From Phycisphaerales bacterium (GTDB lineage: Bacteria > Planctomycetota > Phycisphaerae > Phycisphaerales > SM1A02), in assembly GCA_009691805.1 (NCBI GenBank), contig SIAK01000004.1, positions 1 to 64,000 of the forward strand: DNA of 64,000 nt, written 5' to 3'. Made by a program: the position numbers and the translations under genes. The notes below the pieces were generated by a model. That model saw only the letters and a program-made list of their open reading frames with translations. It did not search any database and was not told where the DNA came from. Of this stretch, positions 46,107 through 54,206 are shown piece after piece. Numbering within the stretch: the first letter of the stretch is position 1; every line of letters starts with the position of its first letter.

Positions 46107-47927
46107 TTAGGACTTCGAAGGAGCAGCAACTGCTGCACCTGTTGGCACTGGTGTCGTTGCATCCGCGGTATGAGGCGCAGGCGAGATTGGCGCGAGGATC
46201 TCGAGGATCTTCGCGCGTTCACCATCGCCACGGATCGTTGCGTAGTCGAGTGCGGACCAACCCTTCGCATCAAGCGCCATCGGATCAGCCTTGCCCGCGA
46301 GTAGGATCTGCACCTTCTCCGCAGTGCCGCTTGAAGCTGCAGCGTGGAGTGGAGTCATGCCAGTCTTGTTGCGCACATTGGGCTGCGCGTTTGCTGCAAG
46401 CAGAAGCGTGATGCTCTTGCTGCTCGTAGCACGGCGTGATGCGCGATGCAGCGCAGAATCAGCGGTTTGCGTGTCAACGAGATTTGGATCGCAACCTGCA
46501 GCGAGCAAGAGTTCGACGGTCTCAGGCGTTCCAATGTTGGTGGCCCAGAGCAGCGCGCTCATGCCGTTCACGTCGATGATCTTCGCATCAGCACCCTTCG
46601 AAAGCAGGAACTCAACGGTCTTCGCGTTGCCAAGGCCCGAAGCCCAGAGCAATGGATTGCCCTTGAGCGCGTCGCGCACATTGACGTCTGCACCGCTCTC
46701 AACGAGGAAGGCGCAGACTTCATAATTGCCTGCTTGAGCAGCGAACGAGAGCGGAGTTTTGCCTTGACGATCGCCTGCGTTCACGTTTGCCTTCGACGCA
46801 ACGAGAATACGCGCCATATCCAACTTGCCTTCCTTCGCTGCCCAGTGGAGCGCAGTCTGGCGTTGAATCTGATCTTGCTCGTTGATGTCCTTCGCCTTTG
46901 AGATTTCTTCCGCGAGCTTGCTTGGGTCGCCGCTACGAACAGCAGTGACGAGTGGAGGCGTGTTCGCCGAAGTTGGTGGAGACGGAGGTGCAATGGCGGA
47001 GCGGTCATCGAGTGAGCGCTTCACGATGAGCATGAGATTCGCAGCCTTCGGATGATCGGTACGGATCGCCAACTTTGGTCCCTTGCCTGTTGCAGCCCAC
47101 GCATCCCAATCGATGTGCACAACCTGCTTGAGCGCAGCATCGGGCGACATGTCTTTGATGATCGGAGGAGCAGACTCGATCACTTTGAATGGCGTGCCAT
47201 CCACGCTCTCGAGCACGATTTCACCGCTCTTGATGAGCGCTTCCGCACCCTTCTCTGTCGGCGATGGCGCTTCGATGAGGTCGGGAGAAATCGTCACGAA
47301 TGCAACGACGTTTCCTTCGACGGTGAGAATCGCTGGAGGTGCGCCTTCGATTTGAAACGTCACGCGCTTGCTGAGCTTGATGCCCGCCTTCTGTCCTGGT
47401 TTCAGCGTGATTTCAGTCTCGCCGTACTCGCCTGGAAGAATCGGATCCTTCGGCCATGTTGGTGTCGTGCAACCACAACCTGGGACCGCCTTCGTGACTG
47501 TGATCGGCTTGTCCGAGATGTTGAAGATCTTGACTTTGCCCGTCTTCGGAATGTCCGCAGTCATGTCGCCGAGATCAAGCGTCGCTGGTTCGAATCTCAC
47601 AACAGCAGGACCTGTTGGAATGATTTGCTCAGGTTGCGATGCGAGTTGTGCACTGTCTAATCCACCGTTCGCTGGTGGCGCGTGAGGGCTCAATGAATCG
47701 CTGCCGCGAACCGGCACGCGTCCTCCTAGCGTTGGCTTCGCAGGTGCATCGACCATCGGATGACTCGGCGAGATGAGGGTCGGCTTGGTCGCCGGTCCCA
47801 ATGTAGGAGGCGTGGGTGCAATCGTTGGCTTCGGCGCATCTTGCGCGGCGCACAATGGATTCGAGAGCGCGGCAATCGCGGTGCCAACGGTGAGGAGTGA
47901 GAACAGGTATCGGCACATCGGACGCAT
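46107..47927 (-). CDS. Secreted DUF1573 protein with C-terminal ankyrin repeats
   Basis: From the ATG at 47927 (MRPMCRYLFSLLTVGTA), supported by a GAGG ribosome binding site, it has 606 residues with a signal peptide of about 27 residues. A Pro/Thr-rich linker leads to a DUF1573 domain (DLGDMTADIPKTGKVKIFN, then VPGCGCTTPTWP and LPGEYGE, about residues 115-210), a fold for envelope-exposed Ig-like domains. After a second poorly defined region, about residues 375-590 contain seven ankyrin repeats (for example GKTPLSFAAQAGNYEVCAFL and MTPLHAAASSGTAEKVQILL). The open frame continues upstream to 48122 without family signal. Binding partner unknown. Confidence 0.82.
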   Translation of the reverse strand: MRPMCRYLFSLLTVGTAIAALSNPLCAAQDAPKPTIAPTPPTLGPATKPTLISPSHPMVDAPAKPTLGGRVPVRGSDSLSPHAPPANGGLDSAQLASQPEQIIPTGPAVVRFEPATLDLGDMTADIPKTGKVKIFNISDKPITVTKAVPGCGCTTPTWPKDPILPGEYGETEITLKPGQKAGIKLSKRVTFQIEGAPPAILTVEGNVVAFVTISPDLIEAPSPTEKGAEALIKSGEIVLESVDGTPFKVIESAPPIIKDMSPDAALKQVVHIDWDAWAATGKGPKLAIRTDHPKAANLMLIVKRSLDDRSAIAPPSPPTSANTPPLVTAVRSGDPSKLAEEISKAKDINEQDQIQRQTALHWAAKEGKLDMARILVASKANVNAGDRQGKTPLSFAAQAGNYEVCAFLVESGADVNVRDALKGNPLLWASGLGNAKTVEFLLSKGADAKIIDVNGMSALLWATNIGTPETVELLLAAGCDPNLVDTQTADSALHRASRRATSSKSITLLLAANAQPNVRNKTGMTPLHAAASSGTAEKVQILLAGKADPMALDAKGWSALDYATIRGDGERAKILEILAPISPAPHTADATTPVPTGAAVAAPSKS

Positions 47928-48214
47928 GAAGACCTCGCAAAACTTTTTGAGCGCTCGACGAATTCGAGACGCCCTGATTCCATAAAATCGAACACAACTC
48001 AAGTGGAACTTCCACAGGAGTCCCCCGCTCACATCTTGACGTGGGTTCGCTCTTGATCGGTCAAATAGCGGTTCCAAGTTCGAAGGTTCGGCAAACAGGA
48101 GGGAAGATTGTACAGACCACATGCAATCGTCGGTTGCACCGAGGGCGCGACGGAATCTCGAATTTATTCCCCGCTACACTCCCCGATTCACTTTGACGCC
48201 TTACGGAGCGACTG

Positions 48215-49465
48215 ATGAGCGACACCCTCGGAACCCAGGAATTCCCCCCCCACATCCTCAGACCCGAGCTTCGCCCGATCAGGATCATGCCTCTCAGCGA
48301 CGATCAGGGGAAGTTTCTCGGACTCCGGCTCATGGACCCCTACCACGGTCAGGGGCTCGATGTGCAGATTCCTTCGCCGCAGCACCTCCAAGGCATGCAG
48401 GCACTCTTGCAGTGCTTCCGCGGCCAGCACACGGTGCATGAAATTGCCGAGCAATTGCAGACGCCTGAAATTAAGCCCGTGACGGAATTGGCGAACGCGC
48501 TTGAGGCGCGCGGCCTTCTGTGGGGACCGACGAGCGAGGATCTCGAGACGAAGATGCGCGAACAGCTTCGCAAGGCAGGCGCATTTCCTGCGACTGTTTC
48601 CCGCGCTCTCGGTGAAGATGAAGCCGCATGCCGCGCGAAGATCGAATCGATTCTCGCGGAAGCGGACGATCCGGAACTTGAAGGCTCGCTTGCGGGCATT
48701 GTGGTGACGCATCTCGATTACGAGCGCGGTCGCGCGGTGTATGCAACGAGCTACAAGGCGTTGAGCGCCGCGATTGCGAAGGGTCAGCAGTTTGACCGCG
48801 TTGTGATTCTCGCGACACCGCACTTAGCACTCGGTGATGGCGTGACGATCTCCGATGTTGGATTCGACACCTCGCTCGGACGTTGCCCCGCCGATCTGCC
48901 GACGATCGCAGCGATTCGCGCAGCTGGTGAAGAACGGATGTTCATCGATCTGCTTGATCTTTGCCCTGAGCACTCTGTGCAGTGTCATGTGCCGTGGATC
49001 CAAGCGATTCTTGGCAACGTGCCCATCGTGGGCGCGATTCTTCCGGACCCGACTGCGAAGCTTCTCGCCGATGACGGCAAGCGCGCGACGGTCGCAGAGT
49101 TTGTCACAGCGATGCAAAAGGCACTTGGCGCTGACCTCGCCCGGACGTTGTTCATCATCAGCGCGGAGCTCGCGCATGTTGGACCGCAGTTTGGTGACGC
49201 GAAAGCGATCGATGACACGCGCAAGAAGGAAGTCAATCAACTCGATCGCTCGCTCTTGAAGAGTTACATCGGCGGCGATGGGCAAGCCTTCCTCGGCGCA
49301 GTTTCGACCGACGGCAATCCTTTGCACTGGGATTCACTCGGCGCGTTGTGGGCTGGATTGACGCTGCTCAAGGGAACAACTCCTGAGTTGCTCGACTACT
49401 ACCAATCGTGTGAAGCAGACGGCAGTCGCATGGTGAGCGCTGCATCACTCGCGTTCGTCAGATGA
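48215..49465 (+). CDS. Memo-family protein (AmmeMemoRadiSam system protein B-like) with PqqD-like N-terminal domain
   Basis: A 416-residue protein with GGAG about 8 bases before its ATG. The C-terminal part (about residues 145-416) is a Memo domain: VVTHLDYERGRAVYATSY, FDRVVILATPHLALGDGV, FDTSLGRCPADLPTI and EHSVQCHVPWIQAILG are the family metal-site and core segments. The first 105 residues (RPELRPIRIMPLSDDQGKFL through ALEARGLLWG) resemble a small PqqD-like winged domain. Memo proteins are linked to a radical SAM and an AMMECR1 partner; neither is nearby. The role is unknown. It precedes dtd on the same strand. Confidence 0.8.
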   Translation: MSDTLGTQEFPPHILRPELRPIRIMPLSDDQGKFLGLRLMDPYHGQGLDVQIPSPQHLQGMQALLQCFRGQHTVHEIAEQLQTPEIKPVTELANALEARGLLWGPTSEDLETKMREQLRKAGAFPATVSRALGEDEAACRAKIESILAEADDPELEGSLAGIVVTHLDYERGRAVYATSYKALSAAIAKGQQFDRVVILATPHLALGDGVTISDVGFDTSLGRCPADLPTIAAIRAAGEERMFIDLLDLCPEHSVQCHVPWIQAILGNVPIVGAILPDPTAKLLADDGKRATVAEFVTAMQKALGADLARTLFIISAELAHVGPQFGDAKAIDDTRKKEVNQLDRSLLKSYIGGDGQAFLGAVSTDGNPLHWDSLGALWAGLTLLKGTTPELLDYYQSCEADGSRMVSAASLAFVR

Positions 49466-49588
49466 TTGCGTCGTGGAGCACTCGCGCAGTTTTTTGCTTC
49501 CGAGCAGGCAAAACACTGCACTCACTCAGATGGAGCCGCGGTCGCCGCAGCCGATGCAGCGGCCCAATCCGACGATTGGATCCTTCGA

Positions 49589-50032
49589 ATGATCGCCGTT
49601 GTGCAACGTGCATCGCAAGCGAGTGTGACCAGTGACGGTGCGCACTGCGGTGCTCTCAGCGCGCGTGGTGGGCTGTGCATTCTCCTTGGTGTGGAGCGAA
49701 CGGACACCGCCGAGATCGCCGATCGCTTCGCCGAAAAACTCGCGAAGTTACGGATCTTCGACGATGCTGCGGGCAAGATGAATCTCTCCGTGCGCGATGT
49801 CGATGGGAGTGCACTTGTCGTGAGTCAATTTACACTCGTCGCGGACACCTCAGGCGGCAATCGACCGAGTTTCATCGAAGCCGCGCCCCCTGCCCTCGCC
49901 GAACCACTCGTCGATCGCGTCGTCGAACAGCTGCGAATACTCGGCGTTCCAACCGAGACCGGTCGCTTCCAAACGACGATGCAAGTTTCGCTCGTCAATG
50001 ACGGCCCCACAACGATCATCCTCAAACTCTGA
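49589..50032 (+). CDS. dtd: D-aminoacyl-tRNA deacylase
   Basis: Removes D-amino acids from mischarged tRNA. From the ATG at 49589 (MIAVVQRASQASVT) it has 147 residues, the normal length; the frame runs further left from a TTG without family signal. Motifs are the catalytic VVSQFTLVADTSGGNRPSF (SQxxL) and VSLVNDGPTTIIL, the second motif near NxGPxT. It follows the Memo gene by 123 bp and converges on the uracil-DNA glycosylase gene. Confidence 0.93.
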   Translation: MIAVVQRASQASVTSDGAHCGALSARGGLCILLGVERTDTAEIADRFAEKLAKLRIFDDAAGKMNLSVRDVDGSALVVSQFTLVADTSGGNRPSFIEAAPPALAEPLVDRVVEQLRILGVPTETGRFQTTMQVSLVNDGPTTIILKL

Positions 50033-50049
50033 CTCCGCGCAAAGCGCGC

Positions 50050-50979
50050 TCAACGACTCAATTTTTCCATCACTTGTTTGAGATCGCTCCAGACGGCGGC
50101 GCGGGTTTCTGCGGTGTAGTTGCGCAGGAGGTACGCGGGATGGAAGGTTGGCATGACGGGGATCGATTTGCCTTCGATCTCGAATGCTCCCCAAATTCCG
50201 CGTAGGCGTGTGATGCCGAGTTCACTTGCGAGCACGTGCTTCGTTGCTGGTCCGCCGAGCGTCACGATCACTGTTGGTTGGATGATTTCGATTTGCGCTC
50301 GAAGATACGGCGCGCATTGCGCGAGTTCGAGTGCGCTTGGCGCGCGGAGTTCTGGTAGTCGCGTCTTGAGCACGTTGGCGAAGTACACGTCTTCGCTGCG
50401 CAACTTCATCGCGCGAATCATCTCTGCGAGTTTCTCACCGCTCTGCCCTGCGAGTGGTCGTTCTGAGGCAACTTCGGCATCGGTGGGAACTTCGCCGACG
50501 AAGAACACGCTCGCGCTCGCGCTGCCTTCACCGAAGATTTTCACACTGTCGTGAACCGCGCAACAGAATGGACACTCTGCATCGTGCGTGCGCTGGAGTG
50601 CATCGAGTCGCGCTTGTGCGTTCTTGCCCGTTGGAAGCACGATCTTCGCGGTGATGGCAGTTGAGGTTGCGATCGGTGGCGCAGGCGCGATCTTGATCGT
50701 CACACCTCTCGTGATTTCGTGAGGCGTGATGGGCGCAGACTTCACGCTCGTCGCCGTGCTTGACGTCGGCCTTGTCATTGGGCTTGTCATCGTGCTCGCG
50801 AGTTTCACTTCGCGTGCGTCGAGTGGTTGCTCTTGCGAAGGAATGCTCGCAACCGCCGGCGCCAACACGACATCTTCAAACCCGAAAAAGCGGTCTGTCT
50901 CCACGAGGACACGGCTTGCGTTCGCGTTCTGCGTGCTCAAGTTCAAGATTCGCTTTCCGAGTTCGGCGCTCGGCGTCAA
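50050..50979 (-). CDS. Uracil-DNA glycosylase family 4-like protein
   Basis: A 309-residue protein; the first 130 residues are Thr/Pro/Ala-rich and not conserved. The glycosylase domain follows: ECPFC, SVFFVGEVPTDAEVASERPLAG, QSGEKLAEMIRAM, VYFANVLKTRLPELRAPSALE, LAQCAPYLRAQI and PTFHPAYLLRNY. The second half matches family 4 enzymes that excise uracil. However, the usual GEAPG is GEVPT, and the third iron-sulfur cysteine (KCRPP in the family) is Thr (KTRLP), so the [4Fe-4S] cluster is doubtful. The gene converges on dtd. Confidence 0.8.
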   Translation of the reverse strand: MTPSAELGKRILNLSTQNANASRVLVETDRFFGFEDVVLAPAVASIPSQEQPLDAREVKLASTMTSPMTRPTSSTATSVKSAPITPHEITRGVTIKIAPAPPIATSTAITAKIVLPTGKNAQARLDALQRTHDAECPFCCAVHDSVKIFGEGSASASVFFVGEVPTDAEVASERPLAGQSGEKLAEMIRAMKLRSEDVYFANVLKTRLPELRAPSALELAQCAPYLRAQIEIIQPTVIVTLGGPATKHVLASELGITRLRGIWGAFEIEGKSIPVMPTFHPAYLLRNYTAETRAAVWSDLKQVMEKLSR

Positions 50980-50983
50980 AGGA

Positions 50984-51745
50984 TTAATGATCGCGTGAGC
51001 GCTTGGTCGTGGTTGGCTTCGTTGCCGTCGCGCCAGCCTTCGGTGTCACGAGTTGCAACATCGATTGCGTGCGAAGCACGAGTCCGCAATCGCTGCGGAG
51101 GTGGTAGCCCTGAATGTGCACTTCGGTGCGGAAGCGTTGCACATCAATGACGGAAAGATTTTGCTTGCCACAATGATCTGTCCAAGACGAGAACAACGAA
51201 TTGTTCTCGCGGGCGTGTTGCATGAGTTCCTTGTAAGTGCCCACATACAGGTGATCGCTGAGTTGCTCGGTCTGCATGGTTGTCATGTAGAGCAGATTTT
51301 CCGCGACCTTCTCTTCGAAGTCGCGCTCACCCGCGCATGGCAGCGCTGCAATCAAACCACGATCTGGAATCTGGTCGATGTGCTCGTACACAACTTCGCA
51401 AAGTGTTTGACCACCGAGTTGGAATCGCACGGCGTGACCGCCCTTGAAAACCCACGATTCAGTTTCGTACTCGCCGTGCTGCACGCGTCGACGACCTTCG
51501 ATGCCGAAGAACTCAGGATGCAGCGCCTTGCGGAACAAGAGGAGGTGGTAGTTCTGCAGAGTCGCAAATCGTGACGAGGTCGGACTCGCTCCCATCGTTT
51601 GACTTACAGCCTGTGTCTCGGTCGTCTGCACGATCGGTGTGGAGTTGCTCGAAGCTCCTGCTGGAGTTCCCGCGCCACTCGCCTGAGCGAGGGAAGCGTT
51701 CACGGATGCGTCATTGGAATTGGGGTTGCGGTCACGGTTCGTCAT
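50984..51745 (-). CDS. Conserved hypothetical protein
   Basis: A 253-residue protein I do not recognise. The first 55 residues are Asn/Ser/Thr-rich and the last 20 Lys/Thr-rich, so both ends look disordered. The middle is a mixed alpha/beta domain with YHLLLFRKALHPEFFGIEGRR, then WVFKGGHAVRFQLGGQTLCE, and repeated aromatic and acidic residues, suggesting a soluble beta-barrel-like or nucleotide-independent fold. No signal peptide or membrane segment. It ends 4 bp from the glycosylase gene start on the same strand, so the two may be co-transcribed, which would link it to DNA repair only by context. Confidence 0.6.
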   Translation of the reverse strand: MTNRDRNPNSNDASVNASLAQASGAGTPAGASSNSTPIVQTTETQAVSQTMGASPTSSRFATLQNYHLLLFRKALHPEFFGIEGRRRVQHGEYETESWVFKGGHAVRFQLGGQTLCEVVYEHIDQIPDRGLIAALPCAGERDFEEKVAENLLYMTTMQTEQLSDHLYVGTYKELMQHARENNSLFSSWTDHCGKQNLSVIDVQRFRTEVHIQGYHLRSDCGLVLRTQSMLQLVTPKAGATATKPTTTKRSRDH

Positions 51746-52041
51746 AGATGGTCCTCACGGGCGGCGGTGGTTCGAACAAGGCTCTCGAACGTCGTCGCGG
51801 TTGTCTCGACTCTTCCTGCCTTCACCGCATTTGGGAAGTACTCACAGGAGTGGAGCATTCTTGCGGCGAGTTTGTGAAAGTAAAGAACAATCTTCCAAGT
51901 TCTTCGTCCAATATATTGTGGTCGGCTCGCCAATCTTCCACAAGATGCGGTTATACGGGCGTGAGCCTCTCGAAGAGCATGAGGTTGGTGAGCAAGTTCG
52001 ACCCTCCCATTTTCGCTTCTCTCGACCTCGCGCTACAGTGG
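51746..52041. other. Intergenic region between the hypothetical gene and rnpB
   Basis: About 296 bp with no gene on either strand. It must hold divergent promoters for rnpB (plus) and the hypothetical gene (minus). Candidate -10-like AT-rich hexamers (AATATATT near 51908 and TTATAC near 51951) are visible but I cannot assign start sites with confidence. Confidence 0.4.
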
Positions 52042-52443
52042 TTCTGGTGTCAGGCAGTCGCCCGTTGATCCGTCAACGGGAGGAAAGTCCGAGCACGGTA
52101 GGACATGGTGGTGGGTAATCCCCACCGGCCCGTGGCTGCGGGTCAGGGACAGTGCCACAGAAAATAAACCGCCATTCCCACGAAGGTTTTCCGAGAGGAT
52201 TTCCGAGTGGGTTCGGTAAGGGTGCAAAGGTGCGGTAAGAGCGCACCGCTCAATCGGTGACGATTGAGGCAGGGCAAACCCCACCTCGTGCAAGCGCAAG
52301 CAGCTTCCGCTTCGGTTTACCGAGGTTCCCGTGGTCCGCGGGTGTGAAGCGGGTCGCGTGCTAGACCCAAGTGGCAACACTTGGGCGAGAGAAATGGCTG
52401 CCAAACTAGGCAACTAGTTCCAGAACTCGGCTTACGACACCAA
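52042..52443 (+). ncRNA. rnpB: RNase P RNA, bacterial class A
   Basis: Catalytic RNA of tRNA 5-prime maturation. The conserved core is visible: GAGGAAAGTCCGAGC near 52081, ACAGAAAATAAACCGCC near 52156, GGTAAGGGTGCAAAGGTGCG near 52214 with GGTAAGAGCGCACCG, and the 3-prime CCAGAACTCGGCTTACG near 52420. The outer stem pairs GGTGTC at 52046-52051 with GACACC at 52436-52441, which sets the ends. The length of about 400 bases is normal for class A. Confidence 0.95.
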
Positions 52444-52455
52444 TGCAGCCGCCAA

Positions 52456-52486
52456 CCGTCGCCCCGAAAGGGGCGACGGCCTTTTT
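52456..52486 (+). terminator. Rho-independent terminator of rnpB
   Basis: Perfect 9-bp stem CGTCGCCCC / GGGGCGACG with a GAAA tetraloop, followed by GCC and TTTTT, 13 bp after the RNA 3-prime end. Confidence 0.93.
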
Positions 52487-52543
52487 GGAGAACTCTCCTC
52501 GCAAGGAAGCGCAAAACGGTAGACGTTCTGATACGATCGACGA

Positions 52544-52565
52544 TCCACCCGACTTCATTGGGTGA
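52544..52565 (+). other. Small hairpin in the rplU leader
   Basis: CACCC / GGGTG around a 9-base loop, ending 14 bases before the rplU ATG and just before its AAGGA ribosome binding site. It could affect translation, but I recognise no known leader class. Confidence 0.35.
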
Positions 52566-52579
52566 CTTAAGGATTTCCT

Positions 52580-52894
52580 ATGTACGCGATCATCGAAGAC
52601 TCCGGCACCCAGATCAAACTCTCCAAGGGCGACGTCATTGACATCGACCTCCGCGAAGCCGAAGACGGCGCGGTTCTCACCCTCGACAAGGTCCTCGCGA
52701 TCGGCGATGGGAACAAGGCTGCAAAGCTTGGTCTCCCCTACATCGCTGGCGCAAGCGTCACGGTGACGGTGCTCGGCGAGAACGACGGCGACAAGATTCG
52801 CACCGTGAAGTACAAGCGACGTAAGGGCTATCGCAAGACGATCGGTCACCGTCAGTCGTACCTCAGCGTTCGCGTTGATGCGATCACGGGCTGA
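52580..52894 (+). CDS. rplU: 50S ribosomal protein L21
   Basis: Large-subunit ribosomal protein of 104 residues, start ATG with AAGGA about 7 bases upstream. Typical parts are MYAIIEDSGTQIKLSKGD, KVLAIGD, and the basic KYKRRKGYRKTIGHRQSYL near the C-terminus, which contacts 23S rRNA. The partner rpmA (L27), which usually follows rplU, is absent: a terminator follows at once. The neighbouring rnpB also lies upstream with its own terminator, so rplU is a single-gene unit. Confidence 0.93.
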   Translation: MYAIIEDSGTQIKLSKGDVIDIDLREAEDGAVLTLDKVLAIGDGNKAAKLGLPYIAGASVTVTVLGENDGDKIRTVKYKRRKGYRKTIGHRQSYLSVRVDAITG

Positions 52895-52921
52895 TTTGAA
52901 CTGCACTTGAACTTTCGAAGA

Positions 52922-52949
52922 GGCGCGTCGTTAGACGCGCTTCTTTTTT
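52922..52949 (+). terminator. Rho-independent terminator of rplU
   Basis: Stem GCGCGTC / GACGCGC around GTTA (52923-52940), followed by TTCTTTTTT. It lies about 27 bp after the rplU stop and just before the convergent aminotransferase end. Confidence 0.93.
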
Positions 52950-54120
52950 ACGTTCGTTGCGCGGCAAGTTCTGGAAGTGAACGCAGTCGCTCGTTCGCAG
53001 CGTGCAATGTTTCGTCGCGCTTACAGAATGCGAAGCGAGCAAGTGTGCGCGCGTGCTGCTTGTTCTTGTAGAACGCGCCAGGCGGAATTGCGGCGATCCC
53101 GACTTTCTCCACGAGGAAACGGCAGAACGCGAAATCATCTTCAAACGCGTACTTCGAGTGATCCGCGAGGATGAAGTAACTGCCTTCGGGAACGATCGGA
53201 GTGAGTCCGCTCGCGCGCAATCCTTCCGCGAGAAGATCGCGTCGGCGTTTGTACTCCGCGCGAAATGCAGTGAAGTACGTTTCTGGCGCGCGGAGCGCTG
53301 CGGCGGCTGCGACTTGCAACGGCGTTGGTGCGCAGAAGGTTGTGAACTGATGCGCGGCGCGAATTGCGCTGATGATCGGTGCAGGACCGATGGCCCATCC
53401 GACCTTCCATCCGGTGAAGGAAAATGATTTGCCGAGACTTGAAAGCACGACCGTGCGCTCAACAAGCCCGTCTTCCATCGCGAGACTTTGGTGTGGCTGT
53501 GCGTAGAAAAGTTCTTCGTAGACTTCATCACTGAGCACGACGAGATCGTGCGCGTTGGCGACGCGTGCAATCGTGCGACGTTCTTCCGCGTCGAGCATGT
53601 GTCCGCTTGGATTGTGCGGCGTGTTCACGAGCATGACTTTGGTCTTCGTCGTGATCGCCGCTTCAAGCGATGCAGCTTCGATGCGAAAGTGTGGCGCGTG
53701 GAGCGTCACAATTTTCGCGACGCCCCCCGCCATCGCGACTGCTGCGGGGTAACTGTCGTAGAAAGGCTCGAAGAGGATGACTTCATCGCCGGGCTCGAGG
53801 AGCGCGAGCATTGCGTCGACGATCGCTTCCGTGCAGCCACACGTCACGACCGTCTGCTCGTCTGCGGCGATGGTGATGGCTGTCGTTTTGTGGAAGCGTT
53901 CTGCGATTGCGGAGGTCAGTTCTGGCAATCCCGTCATGCGTGCGTATTGACCGCGACCGTCGCGAATGGCTCGAATTGCCGCTTCCTTCACGAATTCTGG
54001 TCCGTCGAAATCTGGCGCCCCCTGCCCGAGATTGACAGCGTTGTGCGCGAGAGCGAGTCGCGTCATCTCCGCGAAGATTGTGGCACCGAACGGTCGCAAT
54101 CGAGAGTTCACACGAGTCAT
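52948..54120 (-). CDS. Class I/II aminotransferase (kynurenine/aspartate aminotransferase-like)
   Basis: PLP-dependent aminotransferase of fold type I. From the ATG at 54120 (MTRVNSRLRPFGATIFAEMT) it has 390 residues. The substrate-binding NLGQGAPDFDGPEFV, the NTPHNPSGHMLD Asn, the VVLSDEVYEELFY Asp, and the PLP-lysine SSLGKSFSFTGWKVGW are all present, plus ARFAFCKRDETL near the end with the carboxylate-binding Arg. The pattern fits the YbdL/kynurenine aminotransferase branch, but the substrate is not proven. Its stop lies within the rplU terminator region. Confidence 0.9.
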   Translation of the reverse strand: MTRVNSRLRPFGATIFAEMTRLALAHNAVNLGQGAPDFDGPEFVKEAAIRAIRDGRGQYARMTGLPELTSAIAERFHKTTAITIAADEQTVVTCGCTEAIVDAMLALLEPGDEVILFEPFYDSYPAAVAMAGGVAKIVTLHAPHFRIEAASLEAAITTKTKVMLVNTPHNPSGHMLDAEERRTIARVANAHDLVVLSDEVYEELFYAQPHQSLAMEDGLVERTVVLSSLGKSFSFTGWKVGWAIGPAPIISAIRAAHQFTTFCAPTPLQVAAAAALRAPETYFTAFRAEYKRRRDLLAEGLRASGLTPIVPEGSYFILADHSKYAFEDDFAFCRFLVEKVGIAAIPPGAFYKNKQHARTLARFAFCKRDETLHAANERLRSLPELAAQRT

Positions 54121-54206
54121 GCGACAGATGCTATCGCGCACGCGAGTCGCACATGCATGCGGCGAGTCTTGCTACACTTCGCGCCCAATTGGAGGTTTCC
54201 CAAGTG

